Shown here in pieces: positions 47,848 through 60,154 of a DNA stretch of 64,000 nt. Below the pieces are notes generated by a model. It did not search any database. It saw nothing but the letters and a program-made list of their open reading frames with translations, and was not told where the DNA came from. The number at the start of each line of letters is the position of its first letter. The stretch's first letter is position 1. The DNA comes from Astrothelium macrocarpum (taxonomy: Eukaryota; Ascomycota; Dothideomycetes; Trypetheliales; Trypetheliaceae). Location: positions 124,001 through 188,000 of the forward strand of contig JAGEMR010000019.1 of NCBI GenBank assembly GCA_021030915.1, in the 5' to 3' direction. Made by a program: the position numbers and the translations under genes.

Positions 47848-49984
47848 AGAAACCCTGTATACATCGTCTGGTGCTCATAGTAGAGCAAGTTAGCGTTCTT
47901 CGCAACAACGTTTATTGGATCATTGTAAGGGTCTATGTAAGATTACAATTCTACACAAGTGCACCAGGCATTGCAATAAGGAATGTTGCCCGCGACAGTG
48001 AGAGACATAATTTACCGTACCCTTTTGTAGGGGGACCCTCAACCACAGCAAACAAAGACTCTTTGAGAGTTGTACACTCAACGGATTTTGTACGATCTCT
48101 AGTTGTTTGAAATGGTATAGGGTCCCCCTTACGAGGCGTACGGTCAATTACATCTCTCGCGGTCGCGGGTGACATTTCTTATTGCAACCCCTGGTGAGTG
48201 CAGCGGTTTGCTGATTCAGCTTCCTCCCAAAAAATCCCGCGCTTTATTTCTGCTGGGTTACGACCTGTCAAATCGCAATACACGAGACATTTTTATATTC
48301 AATATAACCTTATTGCTGACTTTCAGAGCAGTTAGCTGGTCTTGATATTGAGTTGTGTATAGTCTTGTTTGTTGAGTTTAGAAAGGTCCCTAAAGCAAAC
48401 AAAATAAAAGTTTCGGGGGAAAGAGGCCGAACCCCCAAACCGCCCTTAGCAGTTTGCAGTTTGCCATGCTTCAAGCTTGATGATAACTAGTATTCTGGGG
48501 TCAAGAATCGTTTCATTGGATGCAAGAGAAGATTCTTTAGCATTACGAAAATGCTCTCATCCCAGTAAGCATAATGTCGCCCGGCCCGGCCCCCACCTCC
48601 TTTGAATTTGTGGCCCCCAGCCTAGCTACCGTTGTGTGCAGAAGGATTGGCAGCTAGACTCCGCGATGTTCTACGAAACAGTGTTGCCCGCTTTCAGTAC
48701 ACATGCTACCATGAACGCGGACTGATATGTTGAATACCCAACTCCAATAATCAGATCTACATCACCTGCCTTCTACGCCACCAACAAGAGGCACCTGCGC
48801 CGTTTACTCCTCGTTTTATCGAATCTTTGCAAGCGAGACTCACCGGGTATTTCACAAGCTGCCGATTGGCCGCCGGAACGCCATTACCCTAGTCCAGTCA
48901 ATTGGTCTATCCCTCCACGACAGGCTACGGTATCTCTTTGCCATCTTATGTGCATGAAATCTGCCTAGCATCTGCAGATTTTCCAACTAGCATTCATAGC
49001 ATGAGCACTTGAACGTCAATGAGAAGGCACGCTTGTTCGATTTACTGGTTTCTATGGGCACTCACACCCATCTTCAATGGTCTGTGATTTTGGAGTCTAC
49101 ATTTGCCAGGATACCTCACAGAGATTAGTGCCTTTTACAAGGTACATGAAGATTCCTGGCACTTAGACTTCGAGATCCACCCTGGATTGCCAGAGAGATT
49201 CGCACTGCTGCGTGCATGATCTCACCTAACGCACGATTTTTACACTAGGTAACCCTTTTTCCCTCGTATACTTTGGCAACTATATAACATTTAAGAAAAA
49301 TATTTAATAAACTTTGAACATATTAAAATAAACCCAAGATATTCTCGAATCGATACTCTAAAAAATCTGTTGTGATTATTGAGATATTTAGATTCGAAGT
49401 ATGACAGCGAGATGTGCACAAGATGGAACCGTGTCCGAGGCGGGACGCTCATCCATTTCGCCACAAGTACAGGATCTCTCAGATAGTGAGGTTCGGGGTA
49501 AAACGCTCGACTTTGGCTAGAATGGTACGAGGACAATCTCTCTCCGTAATGCACAGAATCGTCTCATCAAAGTGAAGAAGCATTTTCCAGTTTCCAATGA
49601 TCCAGCCTCACGAAGGATGCAGATAGACGATACCTATGATGGTACGCTCGCAGCCGAAGTCTCCATTACCCACATTAGTGGCACGCGCTCCTGCCGTTCA
49701 AAGCGGCTCGGCCCATTGCCTGGTTGAGCCGGTTTTGGCTTGTGGGGGCGCAGACGGCTGTGCTATACCCGACATACGCGACATACGCGACCTGACCCCC
49801 TCGCATTTGTCTGGTGTTGGATTTCCTCATCCCTGCTGGCAAAATAAGCTGCCTTAGAGATGCCCTAGCAGGAAAGCCCCAATAGATTATGCAGATAGCA
49901 ATTGAGAATAGTATACGGCTCGCAAAATGTTCCAGATGAAGTCATTAATTATGCGTTCCATGTACCTAAGCGCGTTCCGCGCCT
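47848..49984. other. Intergenic region with one MITE
   Basis: 2.1 kb between convergent MFS and FSH1-hydrolase genes. The first MITE occupies about 47962-48196. A short direct repeat GACATACGC (twice in tandem) sits near 49770-49788. No gene is supported. Confidence 0.5.
47962..48196 (+). mobile_element. Mimp/impala-like MITE, copy 1
   Basis: About 235 bp with terminal inverted repeats of about 75 bp (roughly 80-85% identical by eye). The left end starts CACCAGGCATTGCAATAAG; the right end, read in reverse complement, starts CACCAGGGGTTGCAATAAG. The outermost GGGnnGCAATAA pattern resembles the termini of Fusarium mimp/impala elements as I recall them, and the length is also mimp-like. No open reading frame. 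The target-site duplication is not clear; the flanks share only AGTG. Confidence 0.75.
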
Positions 49985-50832
49985 TTAAACTTCTGCTAAG
50001 AGAAGTGTTCTCCGAATCGTGTGAACGGCTTTCGTTAGCGCTTCGTTGCGAGGTACTTCATGCCGTCCATCATGGATTACAGTAGATCGAAGAGCAGCAT
50101 CACAGGTCTGGCTCAGATCCCTGCCGCCTGTTGGAGCTGTATCATCTGCAGAGCCCCATATATGCGCTGTCGGAATTCGGATTGGTGTCTGCTGCCAGTT
50201 CAAGCCCAAGAATTGCAGCTCATTTCTGCTTTCTGCGCTAGCCAGAAATATGCCACATCGGATGGGCATGCCTTTTCCAGCAGAAGCATTGGCAATGGTG
50301 ACATCTCCATTCGCCTGTTTTTGCAACAAGTATGCCGCGGCAAGGACAGCCCCTGCGGAGAAACCCATGATTACATCGAAGGGGCCCTCAATTGCGATGT
50401 AGTCATCCAACAGAGAGAGCGAAACTGGTAGTGTATCCAGGTTCTCGGGGTCGTAATATCCGTAAAAGGAGTGTCCTTGCACTGTAAATGCTTCGACACC
50501 TGCCAAAAGCCGGTATTTTAGCGGTAACAAGGTATAAAATGGCAGCGAAAACTTAATGTACCTTCAGACATTGGGGCTTCAAGAGTTGCCTCTACAAAGT
50601 CGTATACGTGCCCGTCCTCCAGCTCGTGTCGGAGTGCCGCTATGAAAACTTGAGAACAGTTCGCATAGCAAGTCGACCAACAGCACCTACCTGTTTGCGC
50701 ATCAAACACCTGTGAGAAAAATTGAAGATTAGCTCATGATGCCGATTTAATTAAGCGTGCCGGCTATGGCCTAGAACATTACCAACGTACACTGCTGTTG
50801 GTTCCGTTTCCATGAAGACAAAGGAATTTCAT
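49985..50832 (-). CDS. FSH1-family serine hydrolase (LovG-like, probable polyketide-releasing hydrolase)
   Basis: Four exons: 50832-50791, 50709-50691 (19 nt), 50639-50562 and 50499-49985, giving 217 residues. The micro-exon is required to rebuild the family N-terminus KFLCLHGNGTNSSVFDAQTAALRHELEDGHVYDFVEAT. It is an alpha/beta hydrolase with oxyanion LHGxGT, nucleophile elbow VIMGFSAGAVLAAAY (Ser), acid residue in AHIWGSADDTAP and base in HDGRHEVPR. The GFSxGA elbow and overall length are those of FSH1 proteins, which include LovG, the enzyme that releases dihydromonacolin L from the highly reducing PKS LovB. The neighbouring PKS lacks a thioesterase and is transcribed from the same 870-bp divergent region, so chain release in trans is the most economical role (inference). 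Confidence 0.88.
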
Positions 50833-51702
50833 ATTGGCACACAACAGCTTGAATGGCGCGGTATTGCCTGGGAAGACGCTCCTATATATATGCAAGGCGG
50901 CAGGAGTTGGCTCGAGTCAGCTCTAATACGGCCTAATCCCTGGTCTTGCGAGAGACCTCACATAGAACCACACTGACCATCCACACTATCGGTTGTGGGA
51001 GAAATGCCATGAGAAATAGCAGGGACTCAAATGTACATTGATCCTAAGACGAGTGTGAGCTTTTGGCGAGCGTCCTTCTATACAAACCGTTGACGAGTTA
51101 TTGTAATTAATTCATAATGAAATTTCCTGCTCCGAAAGAAAACCTTTAGTACTCTTTGATTTTACTTGGGGTTGACCCGAATCGTGATAGAAAATTACCA
51201 ACAGGTACGCAAGGTCGTAAAAGAAACAAGAAAACTGCGGGAAAGTTGCTTAGCTAGACAATGTATGCTCCAACAGGTGACGTTGTGGGCTGAAATTACT
51301 TGCTCGTCTTGTGCTCGATCAAGCAATATTGTAAGACAAGATTTTACAGCTGAAGTGACCACTGCCAAGCTTGCACGCTGGGCTAGGCTTCTTCACGGTA
51401 ACCAATCACTGCATTAAGATGTTCAGAAAAACGGCAGCCCTTGTATTAACCATGAAGGGAAAAGCATGAGAGAAGAGCGGGCTACTTTGACCATTCAATT
51501 GCCATACTGCCACGGGGTGTGACGCGTTGAGTCTGCAAATTAGTGCGTATCCCCGGGTTTTGACCTGTGAAAGGGATTCCCCCATCGATTGCTCCTGTTT
51601 GGAGCCCCTTACAATTCCTGCCTACATTAGTCGACTAAAATCTAATTACAAGGGAGATTACAGGATAGCACTTGTTGACCTCACATCAGACTATAGAACG
51701 AG
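50833..51702. promoter_or_regulatory. Divergent hydrolase/PKS promoter region
   Basis: 870 bp between the start codons of the FSH1 hydrolase (-) and the PKS (+), consistent with co-regulation. A TATATATA at 50883-50890 lies about 50 bp upstream of the hydrolase ATG. No TCGN5CGA palindrome seen here. Confidence 0.5.
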
Positions 51703-54700
51703 ATGCTGAACCAAGCTATTGAACCAGGTTTCGGGGATACAGACGCGATTCAGTCGACCAGCGAACTGTCACTGCTGAGTAGCAATACAAACTATACAGA
51801 TGACAGTGTGGACGGCGATAACTTGCACGGAGGTAGAAGCACCAACTCAGAGATTGATGGTAATGGCCTCGAGCCACTTGCAATTTGTGGGTTTTCAATC
51901 AAATTTCCACAGGAAGCGACTTCGCCGGAGGCGTTCTGGAAGATGATTTGCGAAAAGAGGTGCGCCATGACCGATTTTCCTGCAAGCCGATTGAATAAGG
52001 ATGGCTTTTATGGAAAGAAGAACAAGAGAAATACGGTATTTCAGAACCCGTTCACGACCGGACCCGTGCGCTTCAAAGTGGATAGTATTGGCTAACAAGA
52101 GATAGTTGCCCGTTCGAGGTGGACATTTCATCGACGAGGATATGGCTGCGTTCGACGCGGATTTCTTCTCTATATCTCCCCTTGAAGCCGCAAGCATGGA
52201 TCCAATGCAACGGTGGCTGCTTGAAGTCGCATTCAAGGCCTTCGAGAACGGTATTTGACCATCTCTCAAAGCCCTTGGATAGTCATACAGGGTTGAATTC
52301 ACTAATATCTTGCTAAACAGCCGGCATAACGATGGAGGAGACCGCAAATTCCTCCACAGCGGTCTTTACTGGCTCATTCGGTCTCGATTGGATGCTTCAG
52401 CTTAGCCGGGACCCTGAGACGCCACCTTTGTATGCTGCATCAGGCTTCGGTCTTAGCATGTTGGCAAATCGATTGAGCTGGTTCTTCAACCTCAAGGGTC
52501 CAAGCATCGGCCTGGATTCGGCGTGCTCGAGCACTGCAATGGCAATAGATCTCGCGTGCCAGAGTCTGCGCAGCGGGTCTTGTGATGCTGTAATTAATCC
52601 ACCTCCGAAGACTATTCTGAGCGATACTAATGTCTCATTTCAGAGTTTAGTCGCAGGCTGCAATTTGACATTCGCGCCAGAGCCGTATACGTGGATGTCA
52701 AACATAAGCTTTCTCTCCCCTGATAGCCGATGTAAGTCCTTTGATCACCGAGGCGATGGCTATGCTCGAGGAGAAGGCATAGGCGTCTTAGTCATTAAGC
52801 GAATCTCGGATGCGATTCGACATGGCAATACAATTCGAGCCGTAATTCGCTCAACTGGCTCCAATGAGGATGGTAGGACTCCAGGCATCACTCAGCCCAG
52901 CCGGACAGCTCAAGAGCGCTTGATAAAAGAAACGTACAGACGTGCTGGGCTCTCACTAGCCCACACTCGGTACTTCGAGGCACATGGTACTGGGACAGCT
53001 ATTGGAGATCCCCGAGAAGCGCAAGCTATTGGAAGCGCTTTCCAAAAGTACCGATCTAAAGATGATCCACTTTACATGTAAGTCGAGATTTGGAAGACAT
53101 GCTGGATATGGAAATTATTTCAACTGAGCTTGACTTTTAGAGGTGCTGTGAAGTCAAATATTGGCCACCTTGAGGGAGCAAGCGGCCTCGCAGGAGTCAT
53201 CAAGGCGGTGCTGGTCTTGGAGAACGCGACCATTCCTCCCAATGCAAATTTCGAAAAGCTCAACCCTAGGATAGATGCCGATTTTCTCAGGCTGAAGGTA
53301 AGTCACACCGACTGCTCTAGACTGGACTTGGCCTATCTCGCCCCGCAAGGCTTGATGATTATTTGGAGTTTCCGAGCTGACGTGCCACAGTTCCCTGAAA
53401 AGTGTGAGGCCTGGCCAAGTTCTGGTTTACGTCGCGCCTCCGTCGCTTCTTTTGGCTATGGGGGAGCCAACTCACATATCGTTCTCGATGATGCGTACAA
53501 TTTTCTTCGTCTACGAGGACTGACCGCAAAGCATTTTACGATATCGGGTCCTCCATTGGCATCTCAAGCCGTGGGAACCCCAGACAAGGTAGAGGAATCT
53601 GTCGTATTGTCTTCTTCGACACCCAAACTGTTGGTATGGTCAGCTGCAGATCAACGTGGAATCAGACGTCTTGCAGAAACGTATCAGGAACATCTTAAAA
53701 AGCCTCGACTTCAACCAAGCCTCACAAGTCCGTACCTGGATGCTCTGGCATTCACGTTAGGCAACCACCGCAATCATTTAAGTTGGCGATCGTTTCTAGT
53801 CACGCAATCACTGGAGGATCTTGACTTGGCTACATCGATATCCATCCCGGTGCGAATCCAAGATCCTGCTCCAAGGCTTGGCTTCGTATTCACGGGCCAA
53901 GGCGCACAATGGCCTGCCATGGGAAAAGAGTTGGTGTCATACCCGACATTCAGATTTTCCATTGAGAGTGCGGACAGGTACATACAATATCTGGGGTGCG
54001 CTTGGTCTGTGACAGGCAAGTCCAATCAATGAACAAACGCGATGACAATATTCTGACAACAAGTAGACGAATTGTCGAAGCCCACAGAGAGCACCAATAT
54101 GGACTCGCCTGAATTGAGTCAGACTCTCTGTACTGTGATCCAAGTTGCTTTGATTGAGCTGCTCCGAGAAATGGACGTCGTACCTACTGCTGCTGTTGGC
54201 CATTCCTCTGGGGAGATAGCTGCTGCGTAAGTTCACAATTACGGCAACAAATCCTCGACTAAAGCGTATAGGTACTGCGCTGGCTACATTTCGCGGGAGA
54301 CGGCATGGAAGTTGGCGTATTTCCGCGGTGTCGTCTCCTCAAAGATAGCAAGCACTCTCAATACGAAAGGTTCAATGATGTCGGTGGGACTATCGGAACA
54401 TGAGATCATGCCTTACCTGTCATCGTTGGATTGCCGAGATGGCGGTTTAGGCATCCACATTGCATGTGTTAACAGCCCAAAGAACGTGACAGTATCCGGG
54501 GACGAAGCGCTGATTGATCGACTCAGAGACCAATTGGATGAACACTGCATATTCGCTCGCAAACTACGCGTCAACGTAGCGTATCATTCACCACAGATGA
54601 AGCTCCCCTCAGAAGAGTACATCGAGTTGATGGGCTCGCTCGATTCGGAAACCAATTCCACTAAAATCCCTATGATCTCCAGTGTCACTGGGACGCGAGC

Positions 54701-57700
54701 AACGCCGGAACAACTTACAAACGGCTCGTATTGGGCCAAGAACATGACATCACCAGTGCGGTTCTCCGAGGCTATTCTTGCTATGTGCGAACAGTCTGCT
54801 ATCAGTTTGACCAAGAAGCTAGATAAAAGTCATCTCTTCACATCCGTTGTTGACCATTTGGTGGAGATAGGTCCGCATGCTGCCTTGCAAGGTCCAATCC
54901 GGGATATTCTTCGCATCAGTCCTCGAGGTCCAGGCATCAGTTACAACTCTGTCCTTTCCCGAAACAGGAATGCCTTAAGTACTCTCCTAGGCACCATCGG
55001 AGAGCTTCACTGCAAGGGATGCAAGGTAAATCTGAGAGCAGTCAATGAGCCAGATCGAAACTACAAAACCTCGCCATCGATGCTGGTCAACTTGCCCGAA
55101 TATCCCTTTGATCGATCCCAAAAGCACTGGTTTGAGAGCCGACAAAGCAAGAACTACAGGTTACGACCCTATGCACCTCATGACTTGCTCGGCGCTCGTT
55201 CTAGTAACTGGAACTTGTTCGATTGTCGTTGGCGTAACTTTCTCCGCACTACGGAGATGCCGTGGATAGAGCAGCATAAGGTGAATGGCACCATTCTTTA
55301 CCCCGGGGCCGGTATGCTGGTCATGGCGATCGAAGGCGCAAGACAGCTGGCGGATTCATTGGGAACAGTCGAGAATTACGTTCTACGAAACGTTCGTTTC
55401 GAGAATGTAATGGATCTTTCACGATCTGCAGGTGTTCTAGAGACGCAGGTCTCGCTCCGTCCAATTCAGTCTGAAAGTTCCAAAGCCGGCTCGATGTGGG
55501 ACTTCAACATCTATTCTGTGGAAGGCGATGACTGGCGACTCAATTGTCACGGACTGATTGAAGTCGAATTTAAGGACGAATCAAAGACCTGGGCGTCCCT
55601 CAAGAAAGTAGAACGACTTGACAATCTGCGTAATTCTTATCAAGACGTCATGTCTCGATGTACCCACTCAATCGATACTGGGGGAGCCTCAATCGATACT
55701 GGGGGGATGTACGCCTTTTTGGCCAAAGCCGGTTTGGACTATGGTCCTCTTTTCCAATTAGCGCGAGAACAGCGTACCAGTAGTTTGAATGAAGCCGCCG
55801 CAGAAGTCGCCATATTTGAAGACAAAGAATCGGAGATGAGCCAACCGCACGTCATCCACCCGACTTCGCTGGACGCAGTGATGCATCTCTGCTTTACTGC
55901 ATATTCAAGCGGAGGAGCGGTGGCTATGGCCACAAGCGTTCCATCGAAATTAGACTACATGTGGATATCGGACCGGGGTTTGAGCAACGCGGACTGTAAA
56001 ACAATAGTAGCGTTCTCCAAACTCACGCATACCACTCACCGTGGTTTCCAAGTGGACACAGGAGCCCTTGACACTGGGAATACAAATCAGATAAGGCTTG
56101 TCATCGAGGGTCTTGAGTTGACTAATACTACACGCGTGCCAGAGGACAGCTTGGTTCCTCATCCAGACCAGGCGTATTACAACATTAGCCTCAAGCCCGC
56201 TTTGAACAAGCTCAGCTCATCACAAGCTGCGGCGTACTTGGAAGGGTTGCATCCAGCAGACACGGATCTTACAGAATTCTTCATGGACGTTCGGTCGCTC
56301 ATGAGGATGGCTCTCGACGGCTTAATCGACAGTGTCGATATGTACGCTTTCGAAGATGACCGCCCATGGAAGAGACATTACTATGACTGGGCACAGTACC
56401 ATCTAAATACCGACTTGGCTGAGGTCCAAACTTGGCGATCCTTTGGTGACCTTTGCACTCAACTCCAGAACACAAGCTCCGTTGGTCGAATGTATGCCGA
56501 GGTTGGTTGTAACCTAGTTCGGGTATTCAGGGGCGAGTTAGATGTGCTAGAGCTCCTATTCAATAGTAGTCTAGCCAACGACTACTATGAGGAGATCTCA
56601 GCCTACAAATCGGTTCGTCAGCTCGCCGAGTATATCGATTTACTCGCGCACCAAAGCCCCGGACTCAAAATTCTGGAGGTGGGTGCGGGAACCGGTGCGG
56701 GCACACGCAATGTATTGCGGGCTCTAAAGACGCATACGGGCGAAGATAGGGGAACCCCCCGTTGTCAAAGGTATGACTTTACCGACATCTCCGCTTCTTT
56801 CTTCGAGAAGGCTCGCGAAGAATTCCGAGAGGATGATCTCAAGATCGATTTTAAAGTCCTTGACGTGGAAAAAGATATCGCAGAGCAGGGGTTTGAAGAA
56901 AGTAGCTATGATGTTGTGATTGCGGTTAATGTCGTCCATGCTACACGTACGATAGCGAATACCCTCAAAAATTTGCGAAAGGCTTTGAGACCCGGAGGCA
57001 AGCTGATCGTGCAAGAACCTTTGAAGCCCGATGGAGGCACGGTAGGTTTCATCTTCGGTCTTCTTCCAGGTTGGTGGTTTGGAGTCGACGATGGTCGAAA
57101 GCTCTCTCCAAACTTGTCGGTTGAAGCCTGGGACTGCGTTCTCAAAGAGGGGGGCTTCTCGGGAATCGATATGGTATTTTACGATTTCGACCAATATGAT
57201 AGCCACGAAACTGGTGTCTTCGTTGCTACAGCTACCGACCAAACGCCTCAGGAAGCATGTATGAAGATCGAGAGCCCATGTACTATCATTACTCAAGGCC
57301 AGGGCGCCGATGAAGTCCTGGCTCGAGAGCTGAGAAGTCCATTATCCAAGTTCTTCGTCACGGAACCGGACATCCTATCCCTCGACGAGGCATCTCGCGA
57401 TTCTGATTTGACATCTCGATTCTTGATTCTTTTGGATTGTAATTCTGTGTTTCTAGAAGCTATGACCGAAGAGTCATGGTCGCAGCTACAAGTTTTGATG
57501 CTTTCAGCGCGCAATCTGCTCTGGATTACTGCCGCAGGAGGCCAAAATCCGAATCCAGGATATGGAGTCCTTGACGGGTTCTCCCGTGTCATACGATCGG
57601 AACAACATGACATTCAATTAGTGATATTGGCTTTGGATCTCGAGAATAGACATACGGATAAACCAGATTTAGTCATGCAAGTTGTTGAAGAGATGGCCTC

Positions 57701-60149
57701 GAGGCAGAATCACGAGAATTACGAGCAAGACTATATGGAGATGGAAGGAATGCTTCACACTAAGAGGATTGTCGAAGCGAACTACGTCCGATCAGCCCTG
57801 GAAGGACAGCTAGTACCTTACCAACCAACGTCAGTACGGCTCTCTGAAGCTGGACCATTCGCTTTGGACATGGCTACCCCTGGTCAAATGGATACCCTAC
57901 GCTATATCGAATCACATAGCCTCGGAGCCGATCTGGATGCGAATCAAGTCGAGATTGCTGTCCAAGCTGTCGCGCTCGATCGTGGAGACTATGACGTCGC
58001 CATGGGCCAGAGGGAAGCTGTGAAATTTGGCAACTGTTGTGCAGGTGTCATATTGCGAACAGGAAGCAATGTGCAACTGCTGCCAGGAGCTCGTGTCTTC
58101 GCAGCATGCAATGACTGCTTCCAGACACACATACTGACAACCTCTGAGGCCCTCCTGGTAGAGCTTCCCGAGAATCTGACTTTCGCGCAAGCTTGTGTAT
58201 CGATTTTACCAATGGTCAGCGCACATTTTGCTCTTGTAGCTAATGGACGAGCAATGATGAGCGATTCCGTTTTGATCCACAATGGCGCCAGCCCAGTTGG
58301 ATCAGCAGCGATTAGGCTGTGTCAAAGCCTAGGTTCAAAGCGAGTTTGGACATCGGCGACCAACGAGGACGAAAAAGACTATCTCACAAGCACTTTCGGC
58401 CTTGCAGATGGCGATATCTTCCATGTTTCCTTGTTAGATCGTCAAATAAAAGAGCTCTCACCAAATGACGGAGTCGATATTGTGCTCGCTGCCGACTCCA
58501 GTCACGGTTCGCCCCAGTCTTTAGGCTACCTCAATCCTTGCGGGCGATACATCCAGATAAACTCAACGTTTAGCGGACCGAAGGAAATGCCGAGGGTATT
58601 GGACACTCCTGCAACTATCTCGTTCTCAAACATAAACCTTGAAGAGATGGTAGGCCTAAGCCCTGGATCAGTAAGGGGGTCCCTCGAATACAGTGTCTCG
58701 CACAAACCTGCTGTCGCCTTCCAAGCATCAGCCTCAAATAATCAATTTCTCGCCTCAAGGGTGATAGAGGCCTTTGAGTACCTACGAGAGTGTGAACCTT
58801 GCGAACGGGTAGTCGTCAAATTCAGTGAAGATGACGAGATTAAGGTAAGAGAACAAGGTTTCACTGCCCTCAGCGAATGCGACGCTAACATGATGTAAAG
58901 GTCATGAGAGCGCCAAAACCAGCATGTGAGCTTGATCCCGGTGGAACGTACATTGTCGTTGGTGGCTTTGGTGGTTTGGGCCTGCTCATAGCTCGCTGGC
59001 TAGTTAGGCGTGGTGCACGTCATCTTATTCTCGTCTCAAGATCTGGCCCCAAAACAGATGAAGCACGCCAGGTGGTAGCCGAGCTCACAGCAGATGGTGT
59101 CCGAGTAGCAATGCCGGAATGCGACGCAACAGATAACGTGACTGTGAAAGAAATGCTGGACTCATACAAGCGGACAATGCCTCTGGTGAAGGGATGCATC
59201 CTGGCATCAATGGTGCTAAATGTAAGTCTCCCGTTCCAGGACTATGAAGCGCCAAAATAACCAAAGCTTGCAGGATGTGATTTTTGAGAAGATGACATTT
59301 CCTCAGTGGAAAGCTACACTGGATTCCAAAGTCAAGGTGTCATGGAATTTTCATACCTTGCTACCCAAAGGTCTCGACTTCTTTGTCCTGATCACCTCGA
59401 TGATGGGTGTTATTGGCGGCGTCTCCCTTGCTAATTATGCTGCGGGCAACACTTATCAGGACGCTCTTGCCCGCCACCGTATTGCGCAAGGCGAGCGAGC
59501 TGTAGCGTTAAGTTTAGGGCCTCTTGTTAACGAGGGTTACCTCACCGTCAAAACAGAGCTCTTGGATGGCTTGAATCGATCCAAGCGGTATGTGCCGATG
59601 GTAAGTGATGAGCTCTGCGCTCTACTCGACATCTACTGTGATCCATCAGCGCCGTATTGTCGTTGTCCGGTCCGCTGCCAGCCCATTATGGGCATCAAGC
59701 CCCAGTCGTATGCTATTGCTGATGGTGGCGACGTTCCCTTTGCATTGCATCAGCCCTTCTGGCAGCATACGCACTACGTGCCATTAGGCGCTCGACGTGG
59801 CCAGAAGCAGGACAACGATGCAGTTGCGAGCAGTGATGCACATCGAAACCTGCTCGAGACAACACAGCGCATCGCCGCAGCGAAGACGGCGGCCGAGGCA
59901 ACAGAGATCGTAACTCTGGCACTAGCGCAGCGGGTCGCGCTCTTGTTGGCTATTCCAGAGGATCGTTTAGAGATTGAGAAGTCGATTCACTCGTACGGTA
60001 TCGACTCGCTCACGGCGGTCGATCTTCGTAATTGGGTTGCAAAGATGTTTGACGTAGATATACCAATCTTTGACATTTTAGGGGGAGTGACTTTTTCGGC
60101 TGCGGGCGGTTCGATAGCGCGAAAAGCGTTGGAAAGGAGAGAGAGATGA
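51703..60149 (+). CDS. Highly reducing polyketide synthase (KS-AT-DH-CMeT-ER*-KR-ACP)
   Basis: Ten exons: 51703-52035, 52106-52250, 52321-52589, 52644-53077, 53141-53297, 53391-54015, 54067-54226, 54272-58844, 58901-59221 and 59274-60149, giving 2630 residues. KS has Cys in DSACSST (about 227) and His in EAHGTGT (about 361) and SNIGHLEG (about 402). AT has Ser in GHSSGE (about 699). DH has His in WIEQHKVNG (about 1041) and Asp in HPTSLDAV (about 1240). The methyltransferase has SAM motif ILEVGAGTGAGT (about 1508) and NVVHATRTI. KR has VVGGFGGLG (about 2245), ITSMMG and NYAAGNTYQDALA. ACP has Ser in YGIDSLTA (about 2582). In ER (about 1910-2165) the nucleotide loop reads HNGASPVGSAA instead of HAAAGGVGQAA, and LNFRD reads LDRGD, so it is probably non-functional. 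No thioesterase. Two introns are notable: 52590-52643 (54 nt, in frame) and 54016-54066 (GC-AG). No frameshift or stop was found. Confidence 0.94.
54016..54066 (+). other. GC-AG intron of the PKS
   Basis: Donor ACAG|GCAAGT, the consensus for GC-type introns, with acceptor AAGTAG. It joins GCAWSVT to DELSKPTES in the AT domain. Continuing from the upstream GTACAT instead meets a stop or breaks the AT frame. Confidence 0.75.
55667..55708 (+). repeat. 21-bp in-frame tandem duplication in the PKS
   Basis: Two adjacent near-identical 21-bp units encode SIDTGGA-SIDTGGM, just before the conserved YAFLAKAGLDYGPLF block of the second DH hot-dog half. Other HR-PKSs have a single short linker here. Confidence 0.85.
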
Positions 60150-60154
60150 GAGCC

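Noticed and set aside
49636..49857. Plus-strand 73-codon frame with a GACATACGC tandem repeat
   Set aside because: Isolated and unspliceable; repeat is only two units.
51166..51417. Open frame inside the hydrolase/PKS promoter
   Set aside because: No family resemblance; lies in a divergent promoter and would interrupt the PKS 5' region.
58845..58900. Apparent stop codon splitting the PKS before the KR domain
   Set aside because: Explained by a 56-nt intron (GTAAGA...AAAG) that joins EIK to VMRAPKP in phase.
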